From: Flavobacteriales bacterium
Lineage (GTDB): Bacteria > Bacteroidota > Bacteroidia > Flavobacteriales_D > Crocinitomicaceae
Assembly (NCBI GenBank): GCA_947449575.1
Contig: CANFRV010000029.1
Span: 1 to 42,297 of the forward strand
Reading direction: 5' to 3'
Length of the DNA stretch: 42,297 bases
Part shown: piece by piece, positions 1-8,301 of the stretch
How the letters are laid out: each line of letters opens with the position of its first letter
Numbering within the stretch: the first letter of the stretch is position 1
The notes under the pieces: model-generated
Told to the model about the DNA's origin: nothing
The model's input: only the letters and a program-made list of their open reading frames with translations
Database searches by the model: none
Made by a program: the position numbers and the translations under genes

Positions 1-32
1 AAATCTTTGCTAAATAAATCTTCTGTCTTCAT
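1..32 (-). CDS. Transposase, N-terminal fragment at window edge
   Basis: Only the first ten codons are visible: ATG at 32-30 followed by codons reading MKTEDLFSKDF (the last codon is completed only if the next base gives F). Bacteroidota IS256-family (mutator-type) transposases commonly begin with a similar MKxEDL...DFLKQF stretch, which is why I call it a transposase. The same start (MKTED) is present at the other end of the window. The rest lies outside the window, so no catalytic residues can be checked. Confidence 0.55.
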   Translation of the reverse strand, partial: MKTEDLFSKD

Positions 33-58
33 ATACTGTGTGTTAAAATTACTAAAAA

Positions 59-115
59 GTTATTTCCGAAAAAATTTCGACCTCTTTGGAGGGAGGTCAA
101 TATTTTCAGAATAAC
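59..115. repeat. Long hairpin in IS leader
   Basis: GTTATT (59-64) pairs with AATAAC (110-115), GACCTC (79-84) with GAGGTC (93-98), and most bases between pair with a few bulges, giving a long imperfect stem between the IS end and the transposase start. The same structure occurs at 42199-42255. Some IS elements use such a fold to block translation of transcripts that read in from outside; that role is inferred here. Confidence 0.6.
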
Positions 116-144
116 TTTTAGCTACTTACACACTTTATGAGATA

Positions 145-2190
145 CTACCGAGAAACTTTTACATTGTCATTTTCAATTTCTACAATGTATACTCCATTTT
201 TCAACGCTTCTAAATCATCGAAAAGATACTGTTTTTCTGTCATTTCAAAATTGTCTACTACCCTTGTTTTAACAATTCTTCCGGTATGATCCATTAAACG
301 AAAAATACATTTTCCTGCACATTGCTCCGGCAGAGAAATAGTGAGGTACGTACTAAATGGATTTGGATAAATTTTTGCAGTGCGCTCAGACGTTTTTACT
401 TCTTCTGCCCCTGCAAAGCTACATCCATTCAATGTACCTGGTAAATTGGCGTCTAACCAAATAAACCGATCGTGATACCATTGTTTCAACCAAATAATTT
501 CTTCGGCATACGTTGTACTTGTTGTAGAATTTGGCGTTGCTTCATTTCCCCAAGTTACAAAATGCCACGTTTTGCTTTCGTCTAAATAAGATGCTATAGA
601 ATCTATTTTTTGAAAAATCCTTGTTTCAGATAAAACCGTTCGACGTAAATCCTCATACCGACAGCGTAATTGATCACTAAAATTTGGATCTTCAAGTAAT
701 CTAGTGTACCAACCAGGGGCATTCACATCTTGTCCAATAAAATCATCATACATAAATCCTTCAGCTGGGGTACCATCAAAATCTTTTTGAGCCCAGTCAA
801 AATCCCAGACTGGACCAGCTTTCAATTTGCGGATTGTCCCATCTAAATGATCTTTGTCTTTGTGGAAATAACGACTTTTTTTGAATCCGTCTATGTTTTT
901 TGTGACCTCATTCACGATGAAATAATCAATAAATGTCGAAACATCTATGTATTTTCTATAGCCGACAGCAGTATCAGCAAAACTAGGGTCGTATAAAGCT
1001 GTCTCAAAATCCGAAATAAAAGTATTGATATAATTTACTTGCTGCGGAACAATGTCAATGATTTTTGGATAGTAATAGACCATGTGCACATCATACCCTG
1101 GGAATTGATAGGTGTCAAAAGGCAATTGCCATGAATTTGTATTGTCCCAATAATCAATTTTTAAGATATATCCACCTGTAACTTCAGGAAAAGTGCTATC
1201 CGCAGGATTTAATTTAGCAATGTTCACACGATTAGAATCTCTTTTTATTTGCTCACACAATAAATAAATGCCCTGATATTGACCGTTAATAACCACATCA
1301 ACTAGTTTGCATTTTGTGGCATAATGACCCATCGAATCAAACATTTGAAAGGGTAGAATATTACGAGCAAAAGACTTATCATTGTAATTAGCAATCAAAA
1401 GCCAATCATGTTCGGCAGGCATTCCTAATAATGAGGAATCTACATTGTTTCCAGCGGCATCTTGAAGTTCTAAGGCATACGGCACTTGCGGCAAAGAGGC
1501 GGAATAATTTCCTCTAATTTCGATTCCAATTTTTCCGTTGTAATTATTTTTAGGATCGGTTAGATGGTTTCTATTGCCAATTCCATTGTAAATAATTCCC
1601 ATGTCCGCACTTATTTTTGGGTCATCAACAATCGCTTGTCCGCCTGTATTAATGACGACAATGGGTAAATTTGATTCTTTGAATTGCCAATATTTTGCAG
1701 GACTATTGCCAAAAGTAATCGACCAATCAGATAAAAATCCTTCATCTGCCGTATAGCCATCTTTCACTCTCAAGTACCAGATTCCATTTGGATTTTGCCC
1801 ATTATTGACAATTCCCATTTGTCCATTGGGTTTAAAGATTCCCGTAAAAGGAGGCGTTCCTGAAGAAATAAGAGTGGATACATCCCATCGTAAACACGTA
1901 TTTTGAAACCCATCTCCATCTCCCCCAATTCCAGAAAATAGCTGAATTACGGTCCCGTCAGGTGCAAGTAGAGAAATTGTTAAATCAGCATCCCACGTGT
2001 GTGTTAAATTTAAACAGATTTGTTCTACTCCAAAAGTATTCGTATCGATGATAATTGGTGATAAACCATCAACAGATAAAGGAATATCAATCGTCGTATT
2101 ATCTAAAATAGTTCCACTTCCGCCTGTGAAAGTTTGAGAAAAATTAGAAAATGAAAAAACGAGAAATACGAAGAATAGAATGTTTTTCAT
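145..2190 (-). CDS. Secreted CotH-family protein with P-domain and T9SS sorting domain, 3' end cut by IS
   Basis: A 681-aa exported protein. The N-terminus (MKNILFFVFLVFSFSNFSQ) is a signal peptide. Residues about 20-165 look like a proprotein-convertase P/Homo-B domain (TISLLAPDGT, NGIWYLRVKDGY, GFLSDWSITF). Residues about 175-580 match the CotH protein-kinase-like family (VWDFDWAQKDFDG near the middle). The last ~80 residues are a type A T9SS sorting domain (IYPNPFS...NGVYIVEIEN). It should be exported by T9SS and released or attached at the surface; the substrate is unknown. The stop codon (145-147) and the last codon lie in or at the insertion-sequence end, so the natural C-terminus, expected to continue a few residues beyond NDNVKVS, has been replaced. 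Divergent from hutI. Confidence 0.85.
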   Translation of the reverse strand: MKNILFFVFLVFSFSNFSQTFTGGSGTILDNTTIDIPLSVDGLSPIIIDTNTFGVEQICLNLTHTWDADLTISLLAPDGTVIQLFSGIGGDGDGFQNTCLRWDVSTLISSGTPPFTGIFKPNGQMGIVNNGQNPNGIWYLRVKDGYTADEGFLSDWSITFGNSPAKYWQFKESNLPIVVINTGGQAIVDDPKISADMGIIYNGIGNRNHLTDPKNNYNGKIGIEIRGNYSASLPQVPYALELQDAAGNNVDSSLLGMPAEHDWLLIANYNDKSFARNILPFQMFDSMGHYATKCKLVDVVINGQYQGIYLLCEQIKRDSNRVNIAKLNPADSTFPEVTGGYILKIDYWDNTNSWQLPFDTYQFPGYDVHMVYYYPKIIDIVPQQVNYINTFISDFETALYDPSFADTAVGYRKYIDVSTFIDYFIVNEVTKNIDGFKKSRYFHKDKDHLDGTIRKLKAGPVWDFDWAQKDFDGTPAEGFMYDDFIGQDVNAPGWYTRLLEDPNFSDQLRCRYEDLRRTVLSETRIFQKIDSIASYLDESKTWHFVTWGNEATPNSTTSTTYAEEIIWLKQWYHDRFIWLDANLPGTLNGCSFAGAEEVKTSERTAKIYPNPFSTYLTISLPEQCAGKCIFRLMDHTGRIVKTRVVDNFEMTEKQYLFDDLEALKNGVYIVEIENDNVKVSR

Positions 2191-2328
2191 AGAAATAACC
2201 TAATTAAGCTGGAAATATAGAACAAATGATTGAATAAATGATTCTTTACCGGAGAATTTGATTATTTCTCGCTGATTATTGAAATAAACGAGACTATTTT
2301 CAGACATTTTTCTTAAAATTGTACTACC

Positions 2329-3558
2329 ATGGGAAAGATACTGATCAAAAATATTAAAGGACTCGTGCAAGCGGGAGAAAATTTTCCAATTTTTAAAAGT
2401 GGAAAGGAAATGTCGATTTTACCTATCATTGACAATGCTTTTTTAGCCCTAGAAGACGGCGTAATTTTAGAATATGGCACCATGGAAGAATGGGGTGGAA
2501 TTGAAGATTGGAGAGGAATTGAAATTATTGATGCAGAAGGAAAATATGTACTTCCCGCTTTCTGTGATTCACATACACACACCGTTTTTGCTAGAAGCAG
2601 GGAAGAAGAATTTGTTGATCGAATTCATGGCTTAACCTATGAGGAAATTGCTTTGAGAGGAGGAGGAATTTTAAATTCAGCAGGTCGGTTACAAGAAATG
2701 TCAGAGGATGAACTGTTTCAAAAAGCAATGGACCGAATAGCGCTTTTAAAAACCTATGGAACAGGAGCGTTGGAAATAAAATCTGGCTATGGATTAACCG
2801 TTGAAGCCGAAATTAAAATGCTCCGCGTAATAAAGCGATTGAAAGAAAATAGCGGTATTTCTATCAAAGCTACGTTCCTAGGAGCGCATGCTTTTCCTAA
2901 AGAATTTAAAGACAATCACAAAGGATATATTGACTTAATTATCAATGAAATGCTGCCAAAAATTGGCGCAGAAAAATTAGCCGATTATATAGATTGCTTC
3001 TGTGAAAATAATTATTTTTCTGTCGCAGAAATGGAAGAACTTCTAGAAGCAGGAGCAAAATACAACCTTCAGCCAAAAGTGCATGTCAATCAATTTACCG
3101 CCTTAGGTGGAGTGAAAAAAGCCGTTGAAATGAATGCATTATCAGTAGATCATTTGGAAGAAATAACAGATGAAGATATTGACGCTTTAAAAGGTTCAAC
3201 TTGTATGCCAACCATCTTACCAAGTTGTTCCCATTTTCTAAGTATTCCCTATGGAAATGCTCGAAAAATCATAGACGCAGGATTACCTGTTGCTTTGGCA
3301 AGTGATTTCAATCCTGGTTCTACACCAAGTGGAAATTTGCAATTTGTTATTTCATTGGGATGCGTAAAAATGAAAATGACTCCAGAGGAAGCAATCAATG
3401 CTGTGACAATTAATTCAGCGTATGCAATGGGTTTGTCTGATACACATGGTACAATTTCCTTAGGAAAGAAAACGCCCATCCTTCTTACAAAAGTTATTCC
3501 TTCCCTAGCCTATATTGCCTATGCTTTTGGAGATAATCATGTGGAAAGAGTGATTTGA
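2329..3558 (+). CDS. hutI: Imidazolonepropionase
   Basis: A 409-aa amidohydrolase that hydrolyses 4-imidazolone-5-propanoate to N-formimino-L-glutamate, the third step of histidine degradation, in the cytoplasm. Family features are plain: the metal-binding DSHTHTVFA near residue 84, RIHGLTYEEIALRGGGI, GAHAFPKEF, VHVNQF, VDHLEEI and ASDFNPGSTPSGN, the last carrying the metal/catalytic aspartate. Full length for the family. The ATG at 2329 gives the expected N-terminus (MGKILIKNIKGLVQ). No other hut genes are in the window. Its last 22 bases overlap the end of the convergent GT87-like gene. Confidence 0.95.
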   Translation: MGKILIKNIKGLVQAGENFPIFKSGKEMSILPIIDNAFLALEDGVILEYGTMEEWGGIEDWRGIEIIDAEGKYVLPAFCDSHTHTVFARSREEEFVDRIHGLTYEEIALRGGGILNSAGRLQEMSEDELFQKAMDRIALLKTYGTGALEIKSGYGLTVEAEIKMLRVIKRLKENSGISIKATFLGAHAFPKEFKDNHKGYIDLIINEMLPKIGAEKLADYIDCFCENNYFSVAEMEELLEAGAKYNLQPKVHVNQFTALGGVKKAVEMNALSVDHLEEITDEDIDALKGSTCMPTILPSCSHFLSIPYGNARKIIDAGLPVALASDFNPGSTPSGNLQFVISLGCVKMKMTPEEAINAVTINSAYAMGLSDTHGTISLGKKTPILLTKVIPSLAYIAYAFGDNHVERVI

Positions 3559-4724
3559 CGGTTTCTTTTTACTAGTACTTGTAAAAAAAGTAAAACAAAT
3601 AAAATATTTCCGATACCCAACAACCCATGTGTATCGACAAAATCGGATAATTTTTTACCCAATAAATCATTCGAATTTAATGAGAAAAATAAAATTCCAA
3701 CTCCAAATAACGCCCAACTACTAATTGATTTTTGGTTTGAAAGGAGGGATAATAAAAAGATGATTAATGGAATTGCTAATAAAAAATGTTCGGTATCCGT
3801 TATAAAAAAATTGGGGGTAAATGCCGTCAGAATTACTGACCAAATAATTAATTGATTCGTAGATTTTGACATTTTTACACCTCTAAAAATCATCACGGCC
3901 AATAAAACTGAAAGGCAAAGTAGCGAAGGTATCCATTCCGAAATGAATCCGAAATAGTAACTACTCAAATACGTGATTGAATTTTCGCTGATAAGATAGT
4001 TCCCGTGATTACTTACCGATTTGACCCAGTTTCCCCAAAGAATCCAATTCCCAGACCAGCCCAAATTACAAATTGGTAATAAAAAGAAAACTAAACCAAA
4101 CCCACTCATTATCAGAATTATTTTCCATTTTCTGTAAAATAGTAATGGAATAACTGAAAGAATCATGATCGGTTTTAAAATAAGCATTAAACTCCAAAAA
4201 ATAGCCGTGACCCATGGTTTTTCACTGTGAATACTTTTAAGTCCTACTACAAAAAAACCTAACAAATAGAGATTAATATTTCCCATGTGAATTTCTCGTG
4301 AGAGATGCAAGATGATAATAAAAAAAGAGGCAAAAAGTAGCCAATTATTTGAGTTTTTAAACTTACATTGAAGTATATTCTCTGATAAATTTTTAAGGGC
4401 AAAGATAGAATAAATTAACAAGCAGCCCAAGAATGATAAATGAATAAATTGTGCAACTCTGTATTCAAAAAAGGTGAAAAATTTAAATAAATAGAGCGTA
4501 AATGGAGGGTATTTGAAAAACCCAGTATCCAATCCGTAATTTTTTATATATGGGTTATTTCCGTTAAAAAAATCTTTTGTAGCATCATAATACACTCTAA
4601 AATCATTCGTCCAAAACTTATTATTAAGTAATTCAACAGATGTAGAAAGACAAAAAAAAGTAACTACTAATAGAATAAAATAAAGGTATACTTTTGAAAA
4701 TTCTTTAAATCTTAGTAAGTTCAC
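3537..4724 (-). CDS. GT87-like integral membrane glycosyltransferase
   Basis: A 395-aa protein with about ten hydrophobic helices. The first periplasmic loop contains NDFRVYYDATKDFFNGNNPY followed by FKYPPFTLYLF, the pattern of GT87/DUF2029 polyprenyl-phosphate-sugar-dependent glycosyltransferases, in which the early Asp is the presumed catalytic base. It probably adds a sugar to an envelope glycan or lipid at the outer face of the inner membrane; donor and acceptor cannot be read from sequence. It is the last gene of a minus-strand run pheS-ytxJ-glutaminyl cyclase-this gene, 31 bases after its neighbour. It ends inside hutI, so the two genes converge and overlap. Confidence 0.75.
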   Translation of the reverse strand: MNLLRFKEFSKVYLYFILLVVTFFCLSTSVELLNNKFWTNDFRVYYDATKDFFNGNNPYIKNYGLDTGFFKYPPFTLYLFKFFTFFEYRVAQFIHLSFLGCLLIYSIFALKNLSENILQCKFKNSNNWLLFASFFIIILHLSREIHMGNINLYLLGFFVVGLKSIHSEKPWVTAIFWSLMLILKPIMILSVIPLLFYRKWKIILIMSGFGLVFFLLPICNLGWSGNWILWGNWVKSVSNHGNYLISENSITYLSSYYFGFISEWIPSLLCLSVLLAVMIFRGVKMSKSTNQLIIWSVILTAFTPNFFITDTEHFLLAIPLIIFLLSLLSNQKSISSWALFGVGILFFSLNSNDLLGKKLSDFVDTHGLLGIGNILFVLLFLQVLVKRNRQITLST

Positions 4725-4755
4725 GGGTCTATTTTCTGAAATTTTTACACCTATT

Positions 4756-5826
4756 TTATTGATCTATCTTATCAATCTTCACTTCAAATAATTTTTCCCA
4801 ATTTTTCCCAGTCATGTATATTTTTCCGTTATTTACGGCGATTCCATTCATCACTTCCCCAATTCCTCTTCCAGCTGCTTCAATTTCAGAGCCGTCTATA
4901 ATTGATAAAATTTTACCATTCAAAGGTTCGATGACAATGATTTTATTTGTGGTATAAATATTTGCATAGATTTTTCCATTGATATATTCTAGTTCATTAA
5001 GGCTGTCAATTGGACCTTCATTATCATATACTTCGATCGTTCTCTCTATGGCAAATGTTGTTGGATTTCTAAAGGTGATTCTTTCGGTACCATCTGACAT
5101 AATAATAGATTTTCCATCATTGCACAATCCCCAACCTTCTCCATTATAGGGAATTTCTTTCAGAAGTTGCATCGTCTGCTTGTTGTATAGAAAACACTTT
5201 TGCTCCTTCCACGTCAATTGAAATAAAGTTTCGCCAAAAATAGTAATTCCTTCACCAAAATAATTTTCATCCAATTTGATGTTTTTATTCGCTGCGATTG
5301 TACCTGTGTTCAAGTCCATTTGAGCGATCATACTTTGACCATATTGACCTGTACCTTCATACAATACACCATTATTAAATTCTAACCCTTGTGTATAACT
5401 AGAGCGTAAATGAGGAAATGTGGCCACTACTTTAGCCTTCAAAATTTCAGGTTTAATATCCGACAAAACGCGCACAAGACGATCATCTGTCAGAATATCT
5501 CCATTTTTCATCGTTGAAACCAAACTTATTGATCTAGCTCCCAATCCATAATATCCAGCATTAAAAGAAAATGTCAGTTTCCCTTTTGGACTGCTCCATG
5601 TTTTGAAAACACTATCGTTATAGATCAACTCTAACTTTTCAATATCTGATGATTTAACAAGGATTTCAAGAGGAATTGTTTCATTCCATCTCGTTGCCAG
5701 ATTATTTTTAAATGAAAATTCAGCAGCAACGATTTCTTCCTCCTCCGAATTATTTTGAAGCATCGGCACAACCACCATTGAACCAATGAGAAGAATTAAA
5801 ATCCCGACAATAATATATTTTTTCAT
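4756..5826 (-). CDS. Glutaminyl-peptide cyclotransferase (plant/bacterial type), membrane-anchored
   Basis: A 356-aa protein with an N-terminal membrane anchor (KKYIIVGILILLIGSMVVV) and a beta-propeller-like domain typical of Glu_cyclase_2: FPHLRSSYTQGLEFNNGVLYEG, NYFGEGITIF, LTWKEQKCFLYN, GEGWGLCNDG, MSDGTERITFRNP, LNELEYINGKIYANIYTTN and GIGEVMNGIA. The family converts N-terminal glutamine of exported proteins to pyroglutamate, so this is probably a periplasm-facing enzyme that caps secreted proteins. It follows ytxJ by 20 bases and precedes the GT87-like gene by 31 bases, suggesting one transcript. Confidence 0.85.
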   Translation of the reverse strand: MKKYIIVGILILLIGSMVVVPMLQNNSEEEEIVAAEFSFKNNLATRWNETIPLEILVKSSDIEKLELIYNDSVFKTWSSPKGKLTFSFNAGYYGLGARSISLVSTMKNGDILTDDRLVRVLSDIKPEILKAKVVATFPHLRSSYTQGLEFNNGVLYEGTGQYGQSMIAQMDLNTGTIAANKNIKLDENYFGEGITIFGETLFQLTWKEQKCFLYNKQTMQLLKEIPYNGEGWGLCNDGKSIIMSDGTERITFRNPTTFAIERTIEVYDNEGPIDSLNELEYINGKIYANIYTTNKIIVIEPLNGKILSIIDGSEIEAAGRGIGEVMNGIAVNNGKIYMTGKNWEKLFEVKIDKIDQ

Positions 5827-5846
5827 AAAGATGCGCTTGGAAGAAT

Positions 5847-6227
5847 TTAAATAGTTAACATGTCTTGAATTACATTTGCATCGATATTTGAATGCGTTTC
5901 GGTGTAGAGCACCTCTTTGTTTTTGAGGACGATAACTTGCGGTGATTGATGAATAATCCCTGTAATATCTGCAATCTCATTTGAAATTTCTCTGAAAGCG
6001 ATTAAATCAAGAAGATATAAATCAATATTTTCAGTTGAAATATTCCACTTGCTTTCAAATCGAGACTTGGCCATTGACGAAATACTGCAACGCGTACTGT
6101 GTTTAAAAATAAGCGAAACACGATCTGTTGCACTTTCAATCGCAGAACGTAATTGATCAGATGAAGTCAATTCAATCCATGGAAATGACTCTGTTTCTTT
6201 TGATTTGAATACTGAAAATATGCCCAT
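5847..6227 (-). CDS. ytxJ: Bacillithiol-system redox protein YtxJ
   Basis: A 126-aa thioredoxin-fold protein. The stretch IFKHSTRCSISSMAKSRF carries the single active cysteine characteristic of YtxJ, followed by DLIAFREISNEIADITGIIHQSPQVIVLKN with the cis-proline region (HQSPQ). YtxJ proteins are monothiol thioredoxin-like partners associated with bacillithiol, the low-molecular-weight thiol of many Bacteroidota and Firmicutes, and probably reduce protein-bacillithiol mixed disulfides in the cytoplasm. The start lies only three bases after the pheS stop, so it is almost certainly co-transcribed and translationally coupled with pheS. Confidence 0.88.
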   Translation of the reverse strand: MGIFSVFKSKETESFPWIELTSSDQLRSAIESATDRVSLIFKHSTRCSISSMAKSRFESKWNISTENIDLYLLDLIAFREISNEIADITGIIHQSPQVIVLKNKEVLYTETHSNIDANVIQDMLTI

Positions 6228-6230
6228 AAT

Positions 6231-7253
6231 TTATAATCCTCCAGTGAATTGTTTTAAGAATCGAACGTCATTTTCAGAATATAATCGTAAATCGTTCACT
6301 TTGTATTTTAATTGCGTTATTCTTTCTATCCCCATTCCGAATGCAAATCCAGAATATTCTTTCGAATCAATTCCACATGCTTCCAAAACTGCCGGATCCA
6401 CCATGCCACATCCTAGAATTTCCAACCAACCTGTGTTTTTGCAAACATTACAACCTTTTGCATTGCATATAGAACAAGAAACATCTACTTCGGCACTTGG
6501 CTCGGTAAAAGGGAAATAAGAAGGACGAAGACGAATTTGCGCATTTTCACCAAACATTTCCTTAGCGAAATACAAAAGAGTTTGTTTTAAATCAGCAAAA
6601 GAGACTTTTTTATCAATGTATAAACCTTCTACTTGGTGAAAAAAGCAATGAGCTCGCGCAGAAATTGCTTCATTTCTAAATACTCTTCCTGGTGAAATAG
6701 TTCGAATGGGTGGTTTTTGATTTTCCATCACACGCACTTGAACAGAAGATGTATGAGTTCTTAAAGCCATTTCCTCCCCCTCGTTCTCAATAAAAAAGGT
6801 GTCTTGCATGTCTCTTGCAGGATGCTCAGGCGGAAAATTTAAGGCAGAAAAGTTATGCCAATCATCTTCTATTTCAGGTCCTTCAGAAACTGAATACCCT
6901 ATTCTACTAAAAATTTCAATAATCTCACTTCGCACCAACATCAAAGGATGACGAGATCCTACTTCTGAATTTTCACCCGGTCGAGAAGTGTCAATTTTTA
7001 ATGAATCCGTCACCGGAGAATCTAACGATTCTTTGTGCGTATTGAATTTTTCCTCCGCTAACGCTCTTACATTGTTTACTAATTGTCCAACCTCTTTTTT
7101 ATCTTCATTTGCCACCGTCTTTAAGGTTCCAAACAAATCTTTTAGGACACCTTTTGTCCCTAAAAAGTGAATACGAAATTTTTCTAACGATGCAGTATCT
7201 TTAATTGAGAAATTTTTAATCTCTTCAATGATTGATTCAATTTTATCTTTCAT
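6231..7253 (-). CDS. pheS: Phenylalanine--tRNA ligase alpha subunit
   Basis: A 340-aa class II aminoacyl-tRNA synthetase subunit that with PheT charges tRNA-Phe. It has the N-terminal coiled coil, then motif 2/3 regions: GPEIEDDWHNFSALNFPPEHPARDMQDTFF, RTHTSSVQVR, ISPGRVFRNE, HQVEGLYID, and the C-terminal LGCGMVDPAVLEACG and GFAFGMGIERI. A CSIC...CNVC cysteine set lies before the LGCGMV motif. I chose ATG 7253 (MKDKIESIIEEIKNF) over the in-frame ATG 12 codons upstream because it gives the family's usual N-terminus. pheT is not adjacent. First gene of a four-gene minus-strand run. Confidence 0.97.
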   Translation of the reverse strand: MKDKIESIIEEIKNFSIKDTASLEKFRIHFLGTKGVLKDLFGTLKTVANEDKKEVGQLVNNVRALAEEKFNTHKESLDSPVTDSLKIDTSRPGENSEVGSRHPLMLVRSEIIEIFSRIGYSVSEGPEIEDDWHNFSALNFPPEHPARDMQDTFFIENEGEEMALRTHTSSVQVRVMENQKPPIRTISPGRVFRNEAISARAHCFFHQVEGLYIDKKVSFADLKQTLLYFAKEMFGENAQIRLRPSYFPFTEPSAEVDVSCSICNAKGCNVCKNTGWLEILGCGMVDPAVLEACGIDSKEYSGFAFGMGIERITQLKYKVNDLRLYSENDVRFLKQFTGGL

Positions 7254-7412
7254 ACTTTGTAAAAATCTATTTACTTTAAAACCAACCAAATGGAGTCTTT
7301 ATACGTCTATTCAACAGAGAATTAGTTCAATAATGAATTGTTTAATCTAGACAAATGAAACAATTGTGCTAATTTCAAGTACAAAGTTAAGAATTATAGG
7401 AATATATAGTAG

Positions 7413-7443
7413 TTTGTCTATTTAAAAAATAAGTTTATCTTTG
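7413..7443 (+). promoter_or_regulatory. Bacteroidota-type promoter for lipoprotein pair
   Basis: TTTG at 7413-7416 and TATCTTTG at 7436-7443 with a 19-base spacer match the Bacteroidota -33/-7 consensus (TTTG/TAnnTTTG). Transcription would start near 7450, which rules out the upstream TTG start at 7441 and supports ATG 7465 for the next gene. Confidence 0.7.
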
Positions 7444-7464
7444 AAGTTAGTTATTTGTCATAAA

Positions 7465-7851
7465 ATGAAAATTAGGAATAAAATTAATCTGTCACGGATA
7501 GTTTTTCTATTTTCCCTTTTTCTAGTTAGTGCTTGTAAAAACAAAAACCCTTCTGTGTTAAAGGTTTATGTTCGATCATCGAGTAACGAACTTTTAGAAG
7601 GTGCCCTGGTTGTGATAGTTGGAGATCAAAATTCAACTCCACCAACTTTAGCCTATGTTGACACGTTACTGACAAATAGTTCAGGGTATGTTGAATTTAA
7701 TATGCAGCCCTATTTTGATTTAGCAGATGAAAAAAAGAATCCAACGGGAATCTTTGGAATTATAACAAAAAAAGACATGAAGGAAGGCGAAGGAACAGCT
7801 AGATGTAGAGTTCATTTGACGAATGTTGAAACCGTTACCTTTCCAAATTAA
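7465..7851 (+). CDS. Small lipoprotein, transthyretin/CNA-B-like
   Basis: A 128-aa probable lipoprotein. The N-terminus ends in FLVSAC, a lipobox with the acylated cysteine at about residue 24 (MKIRNKINLSRIVFLFSLF precedes it). The mature part (VLKVYVRSSSNELLEGALVVIVGDQ...SSGYVEFNMQPYFDLADEKKNPTGIFGI) resembles the carboxypeptidase-regulatory/transthyretin-like beta-sandwich found in Bacteroidota surface proteins. Function unknown. It is followed 27 bases later by a second protein of the same design and probably arose with it by duplication. The start is set by the promoter at 7413-7443. Confidence 0.75.
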   Translation: MKIRNKINLSRIVFLFSLFLVSACKNKNPSVLKVYVRSSSNELLEGALVVIVGDQNSTPPTLAYVDTLLTNSSGYVEFNMQPYFDLADEKKNPTGIFGIITKKDMKEGEGTARCRVHLTNVETVTFPN

Positions 7852-7878
7852 ATAAATAATACGTAAAGATTATCAACT

Positions 7879-8241
7879 ATGAAAAAAATTGTTTTGTTCT
7901 CTTTTGTAGCTCTTTTAGGAGTGAGCTTTTCTTCAGGATGCCGTAAAAAGAAAAGTACAACGGCCAAAATTATAGTTCGTGATGCCGCTAACGCATTAGT
8001 TCTTTCAGCAACTGTTCGTGTTTATGGTGAATCCACTACTTCTAAAGCAAATGTCGTAGACAATACATCTACAAGTGATTACAAAGGAGAAGCGATTTTT
8101 AATTATGATAATATCTATCAATTAGGACAAGCGGGTGTTGCCGTTTTAAATATTGATGCTTCTAAAAATGGATTAACGGGTACCGGAATAATAAAAATTG
8201 AAGCAGAAGTTGATAATTCAGAAACGGTCTTTATTCAATAA
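7879..8241 (+). CDS. Small lipoprotein, paralogue-like of the preceding gene
   Basis: A 120-aa probable lipoprotein: MKKIVLFSFVALLGVSFSSGC has a signal peptide and lipobox (SSGC, Cys 21), followed by a basic RKKK stretch. The body (AKIIVRDAANALVLSATVRVYGES...YKGEAIFNYDNIYQLGQAGVAVLNIDA) has the same beta-rich layout as the gene before it: a modified-peptide strand, a variable loop, then a closing strand. Function unknown. It is co-transcribed with its neighbour and ended by the strong hairpin at 8268-8301. Confidence 0.72.
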   Translation: MKKIVLFSFVALLGVSFSSGCRKKKSTTAKIIVRDAANALVLSATVRVYGESTTSKANVVDNTSTSDYKGEAIFNYDNIYQLGQAGVAVLNIDASKNGLTGTGIIKIEAEVDNSETVFIQ

Positions 8242-8267
8242 TAAAACAGTCAAAAAAATAATATTTT

Positions 8268-8301
8268 AAGCTTTCTACACGGTGTAGAAGGCTTTTTTTT
8301 T
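8268..8301. terminator. Rho-independent terminator
   Basis: AAGCTTTCTACAC (8268-8280) pairs with GTGTAGAAGGCTT and is followed by a run of nine T. It closes the lipoprotein pair and lies against the end of the convergent helicase gene, so it may serve both strands. Confidence 0.85.

Larger units (their letters stand above)
1..149 (-). mobile_element. Insertion sequence end, left copy (IS256-like, partial)
   Basis: Positions 17-149 are the exact reverse complement of 42165-42297 (133 of 133 bases), so this is one end of a repeated element. Read on the minus strand it starts at 149, carries an ATAAAGTGTGTAA stretch resembling IS256-type terminal repeats, then a leader of about 115 bases with a long hairpin (59-115), then an ATG at 32 that opens a reading frame running off the window. 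The boundary at 149 falls inside the end of the CotH gene. IS family assignment rests on recalled similarity of the transposase N-terminus and is the least certain part. Confidence 0.75.
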
